A stretch of 64,000 bases of DNA from UMGS1370 sp046957575 (GCA_046957575.1 JBKUOG010000003.1:80048-144047), one strand, 5' to 3'; counted from the first letter of the stretch, positions 33,634 to 42,852 are shown. The notes: generated by a model from the letters alone, not told the origin. Program-made: numbers and translations.

Positions 33634-34710
33634 TCAAAACATCCCAAAATACCATGCAGGCGGCAAAAACCATCGAATGAGCCCTATAAAGTCCAGCCAT
33701 TTTCCTGCATCAATAAAAATGGGGCACACTAAAAGCAGTCCCAACGCCAAAGCCGGAATGAGCATGGCAATCCATTCTGCTTTGGGAACTGCGGCAGAAG
33801 CCGCCCAGGCATAAAATATCGAGACTGTGCCGCAGGCTGACAGGGCAGCAATTTCCAAAACAATGCCCTGAAATTCTCCTGTCACCCACAACCCCATCCA
33901 TCCGGATATTGCAGCCAAGCATACCGGAGCTGCCAGAGTCCCCAGTTTGCACAGCGCCTTTTCTCCATGGGGAACTGCCAGAAACAATCCTCTTTGTTCA
34001 TCTTCCTTCATACTGCATGCTGCAAAAAAAGAGGACAGGAATACAAAAACCCCAATCAGCCCCCGCACAGGAAAAATCTGATTGTCTGCCTGGGCATCTT
34101 CCATCTGTCCATCTGAGTTGTCTAGTCCTTCTGTCTTAAATTCAAAATCAAAGGTACTTCCGTTTTCCTGATAAACCTGATACCAGGAAATCGCCTCTTT
34201 CCTAAAAAATTCTTCTGGTTCCTTTCTCTGCGTCTGTTCTCCCTGACTTTCTGCATAATCCGCAAATATCATTCCATCGTACCTTGCCGCCAAAACAGAA
34301 AATACCACTTCTCCTGCTAATGGCTCTAAAATCGTAGAGGGAGCAGTGTATACAAAAATGGAGCGCTTATATCTGCCCTGATCCAGTTTTTTCTCCAAAT
34401 CCTCTGGAAAAAAGTATCCGCACTCTGCCTGTCTCATCTGAACCGCCCTTTTTAGTTCTTCCTCTGTGCTGTATGAAACAAATTCAAACATGCTTCCCTC
34501 TTCACTCATCTGCATCAAATCTGCCTTGAGATCGGTTCCCAGCCCATCTCCTTCTGCCGCCACTCCAATTTGAATTTTTTCCGTCTCCTCCGGCTCCAAC
34601 GTGGAAATTCCCCAAAGAAGAATTGGCATTGCAAGCAAAAGAAGCGCAAATCCAGGGTGGAGCAGCCATCTTTTTACAGACAGAAAAAACCAAACCGTCA
34701 TCCTCCTCAT
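33634..34710 (-). CDS. ABC-2 type transporter permease
   Basis: The 358-residue protein has the ABC-2 layout: one membrane helix near the N terminus (about 19-35), a large extracellular domain (about 45-215), then a group of five helices from 218 to the end. It begins with a basic WFFLSVKRWLLHPGF cytoplasmic segment. It overlaps the upstream permease gene by 4 bp (ATGA), so the two are probably co-translated and form a heterodimer with the ATPase at 37756-38427. The substrate is not evident from sequence. The C terminus, PPAWYFGMF, ends right after the last helix. Confidence 0.85.
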   Translation of the reverse strand: MRRMTVWFFLSVKRWLLHPGFALLLLAMPILLWGISTLEPEETEKIQIGVAAEGDGLGTDLKADLMQMSEEGSMFEFVSYSTEEELKRAVQMRQAECGYFFPEDLEKKLDQGRYKRSIFVYTAPSTILEPLAGEVVFSVLAARYDGMIFADYAESQGEQTQRKEPEEFFRKEAISWYQVYQENGSTFDFEFKTEGLDNSDGQMEDAQADNQIFPVRGLIGVFVFLSSFFAACSMKEDEQRGLFLAVPHGEKALCKLGTLAAPVCLAAISGWMGLWVTGEFQGIVLEIAALSACGTVSIFYAWAASAAVPKAEWIAMLIPALALGLLLVCPIFIDAGKWLDFIGLIRWFLPPAWYFGMF

Positions 34711-35960
34711 GACCTTTCTCCTTTCCTGACTGCTGCAATTACCAAAGATCCCATACTAACTGCGAGCAATTTTAATATTATGAGCCAGTCCGTTCCGCTT
34801 AAGAAAAACCGTTTCATGCCGGAAATCAGAACGGTGGTGGGAAGATATCCGGATATGTCACGAAAACTTTGTGGGAGAAACACCTCTGGCACAATTCCTC
34901 CGGAAATCATCATCATGCCGCATGTTCCCAGAAACAGCATCATCATGCCGCCGATTAAAGTCCCGGATAAACTATAGCAAAGCACAATTATAGATGAAAC
35001 TGCCAAAAGAATTGCAGCAGCCAGCGCCATCCGAAATCCTAGTGTTCCCCGGCTTTTTTCACCGATTTCAAATAAAAAAACAGACAGGTTTTCTGCCAGA
35101 ACGCTGCCGGAAAACATCCAACTGTAAATTCCTGCTATCGCCAGAAATAGCGCTGGCAAACAAGTAAGTACTCCCATGATTCCTATGGCTTTTGCCGCCG
35201 TCCGGATGCCGGCTCCAATCCCCAAAAGCTGCAGCTTTTCCTTTCTGGCCCTGCCATCTTCTGCAAAAAAGGAGGCTGCCGGTATTCCGGAAAGCAGCAG
35301 CAAAAATACTGCTCCGGCTGCTGTATAATGGTACTGTACCGACACATCCTCTACAGAAAAAACCTGGCGTTTGCGAAAATACGCATCTCTGTCAAGACTG
35401 TAGGACAAATATTTTGCATTCAGATACTGCTCTGCTTCTTGTATACTGGCCGGAACTTGGTAAAGTTTGTGCATGTGATTGGCTGCATAGATTCCTGCCT
35501 GAGCGCTGGATAAGGTCCTGGCCCCAGCCTGGGCCAGTTCCTTAAAAATCTGTTCCTCAATTCCCATAGGACCAGAAAATACTATCGTAACCGGCCGGTT
35601 GCTTCCATCTATAATACTGCTCACAAAGTCTTTCGGCACCAGCATCAAACAGGCAAATTCTCCTGACTTTGTCCTTTTCTTTCCCTCTTCTTCCTCTGCA
35701 AAAACAAACTCACATATAGATTTTACACTGTCTAATGATCCTAACATAGAGACAACCTTTTGAGCCTGGGCATCTTCTTCCTGCAAAACCACGCCGACCT
35801 TAAGTTTGTTGATTTCCTGCCCCTCTTCCAGAGTCCGAAAAGCAAAAAGGGCAATGGCGCCCAGCAATCCTGCCAGTACCATTGCCCCAGCAGCAGTCCA
35901 TGGAAGAATGCGCAGCGCCTTTTTTAATTCCAGTTTGATATATATAAAAAACGTCCGCAT
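34707..35960 (-). CDS. ABC-2 type transporter permease
   Basis: This 417-residue protein shares the layout of its partner: an N-terminal helix (about 19-42), an extracellular domain (about 50-210) and five or six C-terminal helices, with GTCGMMMISGGIVPEVFLP in the conserved helix-loop region. ABC-2 exporters of this form move lipids, peptides, polysaccharides or drugs outwards. It starts 18 bp after the zinc-ribbon gene at 35979-37700 and overlaps the next permease gene. The zinc-ribbon protein sits between permeases and ATPase gene, which suggests that it belongs to the transporter. Confidence 0.85.
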   Translation of the reverse strand: MRTFFIYIKLELKKALRILPWTAAGAMVLAGLLGAIALFAFRTLEEGQEINKLKVGVVLQEEDAQAQKVVSMLGSLDSVKSICEFVFAEEEEGKKRTKSGEFACLMLVPKDFVSSIIDGSNRPVTIVFSGPMGIEEQIFKELAQAGARTLSSAQAGIYAANHMHKLYQVPASIQEAEQYLNAKYLSYSLDRDAYFRKRQVFSVEDVSVQYHYTAAGAVFLLLLSGIPAASFFAEDGRARKEKLQLLGIGAGIRTAAKAIGIMGVLTCLPALFLAIAGIYSWMFSGSVLAENLSVFLFEIGEKSRGTLGFRMALAAAILLAVSSIIVLCYSLSGTLIGGMMMLFLGTCGMMMISGGIVPEVFLPQSFRDISGYLPTTVLISGMKRFFLSGTDWLIILKLLAVSMGSLVIAAVRKGERS

Positions 35961-35978
35961 GTTCCCTCCTGCCTGCTA

Positions 35979-37700
35979 TTACAAAAAGCTTCCTCCTAAA
36001 ATCATGGAGTATACACTCATCATAACTTCATTGATCAGATCTTCCCAATCCTGCCAGGATGCTGCAAGCACATCCATCTGTTCTCCTTCCGGAACCGTTA
36101 TCTCCGTCTGCAGTTCCCGTAAATAAAGGGCGCCGTCCATTTCAAAGGACACGATGCCTGCAGCGTCTTCTACTGCTAAAGAGTCTAATGTGTAGTGAAT
36201 GTTTTTTCCTTTTTCCAGCAGATCTACCACTCCATCCAGTGTAATATTTACACCGGTCTCTTCGGATCCGTCTCCAAAAGAAATTCTGACAGCAGAATCG
36301 TTTGTAGCTCTGTCATATGCGTTCTCGTACTCCGCATACACTGTTTCGCCTGCATACTCAATCTGGAATTTCCACCCGCTGTTTAATGCAGCATCTGTAT
36401 ATTCCCCGGACTTAGTAAAATTGCAGGTAATTGTATCTGCATTCTCTGTCATAGTAACTGCCAGGGTTCCATTCTGGGTAGGATAACTTCCTCCTTCCAA
36501 AACCGCCTTTGCTGTCATTACAAGCGTACTGCCGCTGTCTGCAAATGCACAGGAAACATCCATGGCTGCAAGCTGCCCTTTCTTTGTCACATAGACTTTC
36601 ATGGTAATGTTTCCGTCCAGAATCCGCTCCAGTTCTGTAATTGCATCCTCAAATCCTGTGTCCAGTTCTGTCCAGAACTCTGATAAAAGTTCTTCCGGAG
36701 CAGGAAGGATCATTCCGTCTGCTGCTGCATAAGACATCTGGCTCATCTCCAGAACTACTTTGATATATTCCAGAAGATCTCCCTTCAATCCTTCATCTTC
36801 CATGAAAAACCTGGATGTTGTCCTAAGAAATTCTATGAACGCTTCTTTTGGAATTACCACATCATATCCAGTACAGGTCTGCTCTTTTCCATTATACATC
36901 AACCGGGAAGTATCCGCCTTTGTCACAGTCAGAGCTTCTTTTAAATTTCCCATAGCCTGGCTGCCTTCTTTGTAGCGCTGCAGCAGCGCCTTAAAATCAA
37001 ATGGCTGTTTTTCACCAGAATAAATACTGCCTAAATAGGCTGCATAATTCTCAATCGCTTGCTTATCTTCCTCTGTCAGTGTAATCCCGTTCTCCTGCAT
37101 TAAGGGAGAATTGGCAATCTGCTCTGACAAATTATCTGCATAATTGATGGTAAGAACTTTTGATGTCAGTTCTGGAACCGATGCCATTATGTAGGTATCG
37201 TCTCCGTAAATATCAATGCTGGCTAAATCCATGCCGCTGTAGACAATTCCCAGTTTTTCAGAGAATTTTTTATTGACAGGATCTGAAGCCGTATCTATGG
37301 TAATTCCAGTTCCCTGAAACATACTAAATTCTGGCTCGCTGGAACCTGCAAAAGCCAGTTCGATTCCCATCTCACCGCCGGCAGTTTCAAGATTTTTAAA
37401 AAGCTGCTTAAATCCAAATACTTCCTCCATAGGATCTGTGTTTTCTGCTGCATATACTCCTTTTAAAGCATCCATTACTACGGTTTTTGGATCTTTATTT
37501 GCTGCAAAAAAACCAACTCCTATAGCTGCCGCTGTGATGGCGGCTGCGGTTCCTCCGATAATCCAGGCTTTTTTCGACTTTTTCTTTGTCTCATTCTCCG
37601 ATTTTGGTTCCGGTTCACTCTGCCTTTCTACTGCTGTCCCACATTCAGGACAAACCCATGCATTCTCCGGGATTTCTGCATTACACTTTGGACACTTCAT
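35979..37700 (-). CDS. Zinc-ribbon membrane protein within an ABC exporter operon
   Basis: The 573-residue protein has a zinc ribbon CPKCN...CPECG (3-21), a Ser/Glu/Lys linker, one membrane helix at about 47-68 (an Ala/Ile-rich stretch), and a 500-residue extracellular domain. That domain is acidic and has repeated beta segments but no enzyme motif that I recognise. GGAAGGAG precedes the ATG. It is flanked by the ATPase and two permease genes of one ABC exporter. A sensor, substrate chaperone or cell-wall anchor for that exporter is possible. A CATAGCCGGCTATG palindrome (37724-37737) lies in the gap before it. Confidence 0.72.
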   Translation of the reverse strand: MKCPKCNAEIPENAWVCPECGTAVERQSEPEPKSENETKKKSKKAWIIGGTAAAITAAAIGVGFFAANKDPKTVVMDALKGVYAAENTDPMEEVFGFKQLFKNLETAGGEMGIELAFAGSSEPEFSMFQGTGITIDTASDPVNKKFSEKLGIVYSGMDLASIDIYGDDTYIMASVPELTSKVLTINYADNLSEQIANSPLMQENGITLTEEDKQAIENYAAYLGSIYSGEKQPFDFKALLQRYKEGSQAMGNLKEALTVTKADTSRLMYNGKEQTCTGYDVVIPKEAFIEFLRTTSRFFMEDEGLKGDLLEYIKVVLEMSQMSYAAADGMILPAPEELLSEFWTELDTGFEDAITELERILDGNITMKVYVTKKGQLAAMDVSCAFADSGSTLVMTAKAVLEGGSYPTQNGTLAVTMTENADTITCNFTKSGEYTDAALNSGWKFQIEYAGETVYAEYENAYDRATNDSAVRISFGDGSEETGVNITLDGVVDLLEKGKNIHYTLDSLAVEDAAGIVSFEMDGALYLRELQTEITVPEGEQMDVLAASWQDWEDLINEVMMSVYSMILGGSFL

Positions 37701-37755
37701 GCTCTTCTCCTTCCTTTGACCGGCATAGCCGGCTATGGCCTTGTACTTTACTATC

Positions 37756-38427
37756 TTAAAATCTGGCAGTAAGCTGGGAGACTGTCAATCCACATGGAAT
37801 TTCCTTTGCAGTTCCATCCTTCAGTACGTACATGCTGGAACAAACTGCCAGTTCTGCCATCTCATGGGAAGCTAAAATCACCAGTCCTCCGTCTCTTAAG
37901 TACGCCTTTATATACTCCTGGATTACTTCCTTGCATACTAAATCCAGGGCTGCTCCAGGTTCATCCATAATTAACAGCTTCTCATGACCTGCCAGAGCAG
38001 ATGCAATGGACAGACGTTTTTTCATCCCTCCTGAAAGCTTCCCTACTGGTGTATTTAAAAACTTGTCCACTCCCAGCATGGCAGCCGGACCATTTTCCAA
38101 ATCTCTTTTCATGGCGGTCCGGTTGCCTTTATACCACAGACTTAAATTATCCTTTACGCTCAGTTCATCCATAAACGGATTCTCCTGGGGAACATAAGCA
38201 ATATTTTTTGCCTGAAGGGAGGGATTTCCTAAAATCTCTCTTCCATCTATCCGGATACTCCCTCCATCTGCCTTTCTTGCACCCGCCAAAATCGACAAAA
38301 GCGTGGTTTTGCCGCATCCGTTTCCTCCTACAATCCCAATACACTGTCCGGGCTTTGCAGTAAATGAGACTCCTGACAGTACATTCTTTTTTCGGTATGT
38401 TTTGCGGATTCCTTCTACTTCTAACAT
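37756..38427 (-). CDS. ABC transporter ATP-binding protein
   Basis: The 223-residue protein is a complete nucleotide-binding domain: Walker A GGNGCGKTT at 34-42, Q-loop AYVPQENP near 77-84, signature LSGGMKKR at 131-138, Walker B plus D-loop LLIMDEPGAALD at 151-162 and switch His in ILASHEMAE near 195. It should power the two ABC-2 permeases at 33634-35960. The operon order is M14 peptidase, ATPase, zinc-ribbon protein, permease, permease. It starts 9 bp after the peptidase gene. Confidence 0.93.
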   Translation of the reverse strand: MLEVEGIRKTYRKKNVLSGVSFTAKPGQCIGIVGGNGCGKTTLLSILAGARKADGGSIRIDGREILGNPSLQAKNIAYVPQENPFMDELSVKDNLSLWYKGNRTAMKRDLENGPAAMLGVDKFLNTPVGKLSGGMKKRLSIASALAGHEKLLIMDEPGAALDLVCKEVIQEYIKAYLRDGGLVILASHEMAELAVCSSMYVLKDGTAKEIPCGLTVSQLTARF

Positions 38428-38436
38428 GTTTGCTCC

Positions 38437-39903
38437 TTAATACATCAAAACAAAATCGGCTACCAGCGCCCATCCGGCCCGGTTTTCCGCCCAAATAGAG
38501 GCAAACTCTGATACCGGCATCGGACAGTCTACCTTTCCAGTCTCTACTGTAATACTCGGAACAGGATTTTCCTTTAACTGAGCCCAGTCTTTAAATCCTC
38601 CGCCTCCACCGCTGTACAGCATTTGGTATCCGCCTGTGGCGGCTGACATAAGCTGCGCCAACTGTCTGGAACGCTCCCGCTCTTTATTGCCTTCGATATC
38701 CCAATAAATTACCTTTCCCATAGAGTGGTAGTTTAGTACAGCCGCCCATGGATAATCGCTGTTCATTAAGTTAACCAGCGCCTGGGATTCCGGCTCTGAT
38801 ACAGGAGTCAGTCCCTTATATCCGGAGTAAGAAGGCAGCATCCAGTTGCTGGAAGTGTTGGTCCACAATGCATCAAAATTGTGATTTAAATCCACACCTC
38901 TCGCATTGGCCTTCCATCTCTCCAGATAGCGGCCAAATTCATAGCTGGTTCTGCCGGCCGCCAAATCAGACGCATATGCTGTCTGAACGGTCTGCTTTAG
39001 CTCATCTGTATTTAGGGCATCCAGTCCAAACTGGCTTAGCGCAACTCCGTCTGGATTTGCCATCGGAACAAAATGAACGGCTACCTGGTTTAACAAATCG
39101 GATAATCTTCTGCCATTGTAAGCGCCGGTATCATAAAAGGCCAAAGCATCTTCAATCTGCTTCATCATCAGCAAAGGGTTCGCATATTCTCTGGCATGGA
39201 TGGCTCCCTGAATCAGAACATGTTTTCCCGCATTGGGATTTCCCACAATAATGTCATAGATATTCCGGCCGTCTGCAGAAGTTCCAATGGTCGTAACCTG
39301 CATATGAGCAGTGCCGTACCTCTTCTGTAAAGACTGGATATCTGCTTCCATCTGCTCATAAGAATACTTGTCTGTTATCTGAACAACCGGATTTTCCACT
39401 GTCATGGTAAGAAACTCCTGAACTTCTGTCAGCCCATTAGCATCTGAAGGGGCAGAAGACGACATCCCCGGGCCTATCTTTGAATAATCGTTTGTATCAC
39501 CGCTTGTATTGGTAATCGTCCCTCCACCGGACTGCTCTTCCATTCCCTGCCCTGGTCCAATCTCTCCGGAATCTTCCCTGGAAACTGGCGCTGTTGTCTC
39601 CTCTGATGGCGCTGTCTCTGATTCACCTGACGGCTCTGCCGCTGATTCGCCTTCTAGCGCCTGCCCTGCCTCTCCTGACGGCTCTGTCGCTGATTCGCCT
39701 TCTAGCGCCTGCTCTGCCTCTCCTGACGGCTCTGGCTTTGCTTCGCTTTCCGGCGCCAAAGAAGGTTCCTGCCCCTGACTTTCATCTGCCGGCGCTTCCA
39801 GGGCCGGAATCTCAGTCGTTGGTTCTGCCGCAGCAATCATGGTGGGAAGGGTAATCCCAAGTATAACTCCCAGACCAACTGCATAAATTTTATTTTTTCT
39901 CAT
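38437..39903 (-). CDS. Exported M14-family zinc carboxypeptidase
   Basis: The 488-residue protein has a signal peptide (MRKNKIYAVGLGVILGITLP), a low-complexity Glu/Ser/Pro/Ala linker (about 25-150) and an M14 domain. The latter has the zinc motif HARE near 235, NPDG near 282, the ARGVDLNHNFD substrate segment near 330, a zinc His in NYHSMG, and the catalytic Glu in ITVETG near 455. M14 bacterial enzymes cleave cell-wall or peptide C-terminal residues. The linker holds two 16-residue repeats. An AGGGGA site precedes the ATG at 39903; the in-frame region up to 39957 lies in a hairpin-forming leader and was excluded. First gene of the ABC exporter run. Confidence 0.9.
   Translation of the reverse strand: MRKNKIYAVGLGVILGITLPTMIAAAEPTTEIPALEAPADESQGQEPSLAPESEAKPEPSGEAEQALEGESATEPSGEAGQALEGESAAEPSGESETAPSEETTAPVSREDSGEIGPGQGMEEQSGGGTITNTSGDTNDYSKIGPGMSSSAPSDANGLTEVQEFLTMTVENPVVQITDKYSYEQMEADIQSLQKRYGTAHMQVTTIGTSADGRNIYDIIVGNPNAGKHVLIQGAIHAREYANPLLMMKQIEDALAFYDTGAYNGRRLSDLLNQVAVHFVPMANPDGVALSQFGLDALNTDELKQTVQTAYASDLAAGRTSYEFGRYLERWKANARGVDLNHNFDALWTNTSSNWMLPSYSGYKGLTPVSEPESQALVNLMNSDYPWAAVLNYHSMGKVIYWDIEGNKERERSRQLAQLMSAATGGYQMLYSGGGGGFKDWAQLKENPVPSITVETGKVDCPMPVSEFASIWAENRAGWALVADFVLMY
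39644..39739. repeat. Two tandem 48-bp repeats in the M14 linker
   Basis: Two near-identical 48-bp units (39644-39691 and 39692-39739) encode two copies of GEAxQALEGESAxEPS. They differ at very few bases, so the duplication is recent, and copy number may vary between strains. Confidence 0.8.
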
Positions 39904-39940
39904 GGTATTTTCCCCTGCTGTAATCAAACTGAAAGAAATA

Positions 39941-40071
39941 GAGAATGTGCCTTGCACATTCTCACGCCGAGCGCGGTCGCTTGCGACATACTACATCTTC
40001 GCGCGAGTACGTGTCCTGTTCGAAGCGTTTTTATATAATAGGAATATTACGAAGTGATTTCCTATTATATA
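39941..40071. repeat. Two palindromes in the leader of the M14 gene
   Basis: GAGAATGTGC and GCACATTCTC (39941-39963) form a perfect 10-bp stem with a CTT loop, 38 bp upstream of the M14 ATG. Further up, TATATAATAGGAA and TTCCTATTATATA (40032-40071) form a perfect 13-bp arm pair. The intervening GC-rich stretch (CGCCGAGCGCGGTCGC) is unlike its neighbours. I suspect a dispersed repeat; no second copy is seen in this window. Confidence 0.55.
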
Positions 40072-40103
40072 AAAAAGGCCGCCGTCCATCAAGGACAGCG
40101 GCC
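40071..40103 (-). terminator. Intrinsic terminator of pnp
   Basis: On the minus strand GGCCGCTGTCC (40103-40093) pairs with GGACGGCGGCC (40087-40077), followed by T6. It lies 12 bp after the pnp stop codon. Confidence 0.9.
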
Positions 40104-40114
40104 CTGTCTATCAT

Positions 40115-42247
40115 TTACTCTGCATCAACCGCATGTTCTTCCCTGGCTTCTTCTTTTTTTGCTAAGTCACTTGGACGCATGCTTAAATTGATTCTACCCA
40201 TCTTGTCAACCTCGATTACCTTCACAGTAACCTCGTCTCCAATATTGACTACATCTTCTACTTTTGCAACCCGGCGGTCTGCCAGCTTTGAGATGTGAAT
40301 CATACCGTCTTTATTTGGAGCCAGTTCCACAAAAGCGCCGAAATTCATAATGCGGGCCACTTTTCCTGTAAAGATCATGCCGGCCTCGATGTCTGTTACA
40401 ATGCTGTTGATAATCGTTACTGCCTTATCAATCATAGCAGCATCTGTGCCGCATACGCTGACTGCTCCGGTATCCTCAATGTCAATCTTCACACCGGTTT
40501 CTTCAATAATTTTGTTGATCACTTTGCCCTGTTTTCCGACTACGTCGCCAATCTTCTGAGGATCGATGGAGATTTGTCTGATCTTAGGAGCATATTGGCT
40601 TAATTCTTTTCTCGGCTGGGAAATCACCGGAGCCATTACCTGATCCATGATATAAATTCTGGCCTCCCGGCATCTTGCAATGGCTTCCTCAATAATCGGA
40701 CGGGTTAATCCATGGATCTTAATATCCATCTGAATTGCGGTAATACCCTTATGAGTCCCGCCTACCTTAAAGTCCATATCTCCAAAAAAGTCTTCCAGGC
40801 CTTGAATATCTGTCAATACAATATAGTCATCATCATTTTCCCCGGTAACCAGACCACAGGAAATACCTGCCACCATACTCTTAATCGGCACGCCTGCTGC
40901 CATCAAAGAAAGCGTAGACGCGCAAATACTTGCCTGAGAAGTAGATCCGTTGGACTCCATAGTCTCAGATACAGTACGGATCGCATAAGGGAATTCTTCC
41001 TCGCTTGGAAGCACCGGAACCAAAGCCTTTTCCGCCAATGCACCATGGCCAATCTCGCGGCGTCCCGGACCTCTGGATGGTTTTGTCTCTCCTACAGAGT
41101 AAGACGGGAAATTGTAGTGATGCATATATCTCTTAGCTGTCTCGTTTTCATCTAAACCGTCTAACTTCTGAGCCTCTGATAATGGAGCTAAAGTACATGC
41201 ATTTAAAATCTGGGTCTGTCCTCTGGTAAACATACCAGAACCATGAACCCTTGGAAGCAGATCAATCTCTGCTGCTAACGGACGGATTTCCTTAATATCG
41301 CGGCCATCCGGTCGTTTGTGATCCTTTAAAATCATCTTACGCACTGTCTTTTTCTGGTACTGATAAATGGCATCGCCAAGAAGAGACAGCCACTCTTCAT
41401 TTTCTGCAAAAGCTTCTTCCAGACGTTCCGTAATCACGCGGATATTCTCTTCTCTCTTCTGTTTTTCGTCTGTAAAGACTGCTTCTTCCATCTCCTCTGG
41501 AGTCACAATCTCCTTGATTGCGTCAAATAGTTCCTCCGGAACTGCACAGCTTTCGTAAGAATGCTTTTCCTTACCGCACTCTGCCACAATCGTATCTATA
41601 AAGCGGATAATCTCCTGATTTACTTCATGAGCTTTAAAAATGGCGTCAATCATAACGTTTTCCGGAACTTCCTTAGCGCCCGCTTCGATCATGATCACCT
41701 TTTCTCTGGTGGAAGCAACCGTCAAAGCCATATCAGAAACTTTCTTCTGGGCATTGGTCGGGTTAATAACAAACTCGCCGTCAATCAAACCGATCTGGGT
41801 GGTAGCACATGGACCATCAAAAGGAATGTCTGAAATGGTTGCTGCTATTGCAGAACCCAGCATAGCGGTAAGTTCCGGGCTGCAGTCCGGATCTACAGAC
41901 ATTACCAGATTGTTTAAGGTAACATCATTGCGGTAATCTTTTGGAAACAGGGGGCGCATCGGTCTGTCAATCACGCGGGAAGTTAAAATTGCATTTTCAG
42001 AGGCTTTCCCCTCTCTCTTATTAAATCCTCCCGGAATCTTTCCAACAGAATACAATTTTTCTTCATATTCAACACTTAACGGGAAAAAATCAATTCCTTC
42101 TCTCGGCTTGTCGGATGCGGTTGCTGTAGAAAGAACTACCGTATCCCCGTAGTGCATAAATGCGGCTCCATTGGCCTGGGCTGCCACTCTGCCTACATCT
42201 ACAGTCAGAGTACGGCCTGCTAATTCCATACTAAAACTCTTATACAT
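40115..42247 (-). CDS. pnp: Polyribonucleotide nucleotidyltransferase
   Basis: PNPase degrades RNA 3' to 5' with phosphate. The 710-residue protein has two RNase PH-like halves (for example GQTQILNACTLAP and MDFKVGGTHKGITAIQMDIK), a KH domain (about 555-615: IGDVVGKQGKVINKIIEETG) and an S1 domain (about 625-695: GMIFTGKVARIMNFGAFVEL). An upstream in-frame ATG exists at 42331, but AGAAGGAG before the ATG at 42247 fixes the start at MYKSFSMELAG. It follows rpsO with a 200-bp structured leader, the classic order in which PNPase autoregulates. Confidence 0.97.
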   Translation of the reverse strand: MYKSFSMELAGRTLTVDVGRVAAQANGAAFMHYGDTVVLSTATASDKPREGIDFFPLSVEYEEKLYSVGKIPGGFNKREGKASENAILTSRVIDRPMRPLFPKDYRNDVTLNNLVMSVDPDCSPELTAMLGSAIAATISDIPFDGPCATTQIGLIDGEFVINPTNAQKKVSDMALTVASTREKVIMIEAGAKEVPENVMIDAIFKAHEVNQEIIRFIDTIVAECGKEKHSYESCAVPEELFDAIKEIVTPEEMEEAVFTDEKQKREENIRVITERLEEAFAENEEWLSLLGDAIYQYQKKTVRKMILKDHKRPDGRDIKEIRPLAAEIDLLPRVHGSGMFTRGQTQILNACTLAPLSEAQKLDGLDENETAKRYMHHYNFPSYSVGETKPSRGPGRREIGHGALAEKALVPVLPSEEEFPYAIRTVSETMESNGSTSQASICASTLSLMAAGVPIKSMVAGISCGLVTGENDDDYIVLTDIQGLEDFFGDMDFKVGGTHKGITAIQMDIKIHGLTRPIIEEAIARCREARIYIMDQVMAPVISQPRKELSQYAPKIRQISIDPQKIGDVVGKQGKVINKIIEETGVKIDIEDTGAVSVCGTDAAMIDKAVTIINSIVTDIEAGMIFTGKVARIMNFGAFVELAPNKDGMIHISKLADRRVAKVEDVVNIGDEVTVKVIEVDKMGRINLSMRPSDLAKKEEAREEHAVDAE

Positions 42248-42447
42248 GTTTGTCTCCTTCTTACTCTTAAAATGTTCTCTCTTTATCTGCGGTAAAAGAC
42301 CCGAAACTACTGACCTGTACATGACCGCCACAAATGTCTGTCATATATACGTCAGCGGTCTCGGTACGTCTTCCGCAAAAGGAGAATTGTTAAACTGCTA
42401 CAACAAATATAGGGCGGAGAAAACTCTCCACCCTAACAGCAGCAAAA
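42248..42447 (-). promoter_or_regulatory. Structured rpsO-pnp intercistronic leader
   Basis: The 200-nt gap can form an AGGGTGGAGAG/CTCCGCCCT hairpin (42411-42434) without a T run. It can also form a second stem, GACCGC with GCGGTC (about 42324-42361). In well-studied bacteria an RNase III-cut stem here mediates PNPase autocontrol; the structures seen fit that role but the mechanism is inference. Confidence 0.45.
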
Positions 42448-42714
42448 TTACTTTCTGATGCCTAACTTCTCGATCAATGTACGATATCCTTCCAGGTCTG
42501 TCTTCTTTAAATAGTCTAACAGACCGCGTCTCTGACCTACCATCATCAGAAGGCCGCGTCTGGAGTGATGATCCTTAGGATTGCTCTTTAAATGCTCGGT
42601 TAATTCAGTAATTCTTGCAGTCAAGATAGCGATCTGAACTTCTGGTGAACCGGTATCTCCTGGCTTTCTGCCGTACTCTGCGATAATAGCTGCTTTCTTT
42701 TCCTTAGAAATCAT
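42448..42714 (-). CDS. rpsO: 30S ribosomal protein S15
   Basis: The 88-residue protein binds 16S rRNA in the platform of the small subunit. Conserved segments are GDTGSPEVQIAILTARI and DHHSRRGLLMMVGQRRGLLDYLKK, followed by a YRTLIEKLGIRK end. AAGGAGG before the ATG at 42714 fixes the start; an open frame to 42753 lacks support. It has its own consensus promoter and a leader that can pair GCCGA with TCGGC, possibly an S15 autoregulatory fold. pnp follows. Confidence 0.97.
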   Translation of the reverse strand: MISKEKKAAIIAEYGRKPGDTGSPEVQIAILTARITELTEHLKSNPKDHHSRRGLLMMVGQRRGLLDYLKKTDLEGYRTLIEKLGIRK

Positions 42715-42813
42715 GGGAATATCCTCCTTATAATAAATGAAATCTAACCGCAAACCAAGCCGAGGTTGGAGTCTTCCTGCCGGCTGAGTTTCGGCGTTTA
42801 CTCATACTTAATT

Positions 42814-42842
42814 ATGATAGCATAGGAACAAATCGCTGTCAA
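42814..42842 (-). promoter_or_regulatory. Promoter of rpsO
   Basis: TTGACA (42842-42837), 17 bp, TATCAT (42819-42814) on the minus strand, immediately after the stop codon of the SpoIID-like gene. The resulting leader is about 90 nt. Confidence 0.8.
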
Positions 42843-42852
42843 GGCTGAACCA

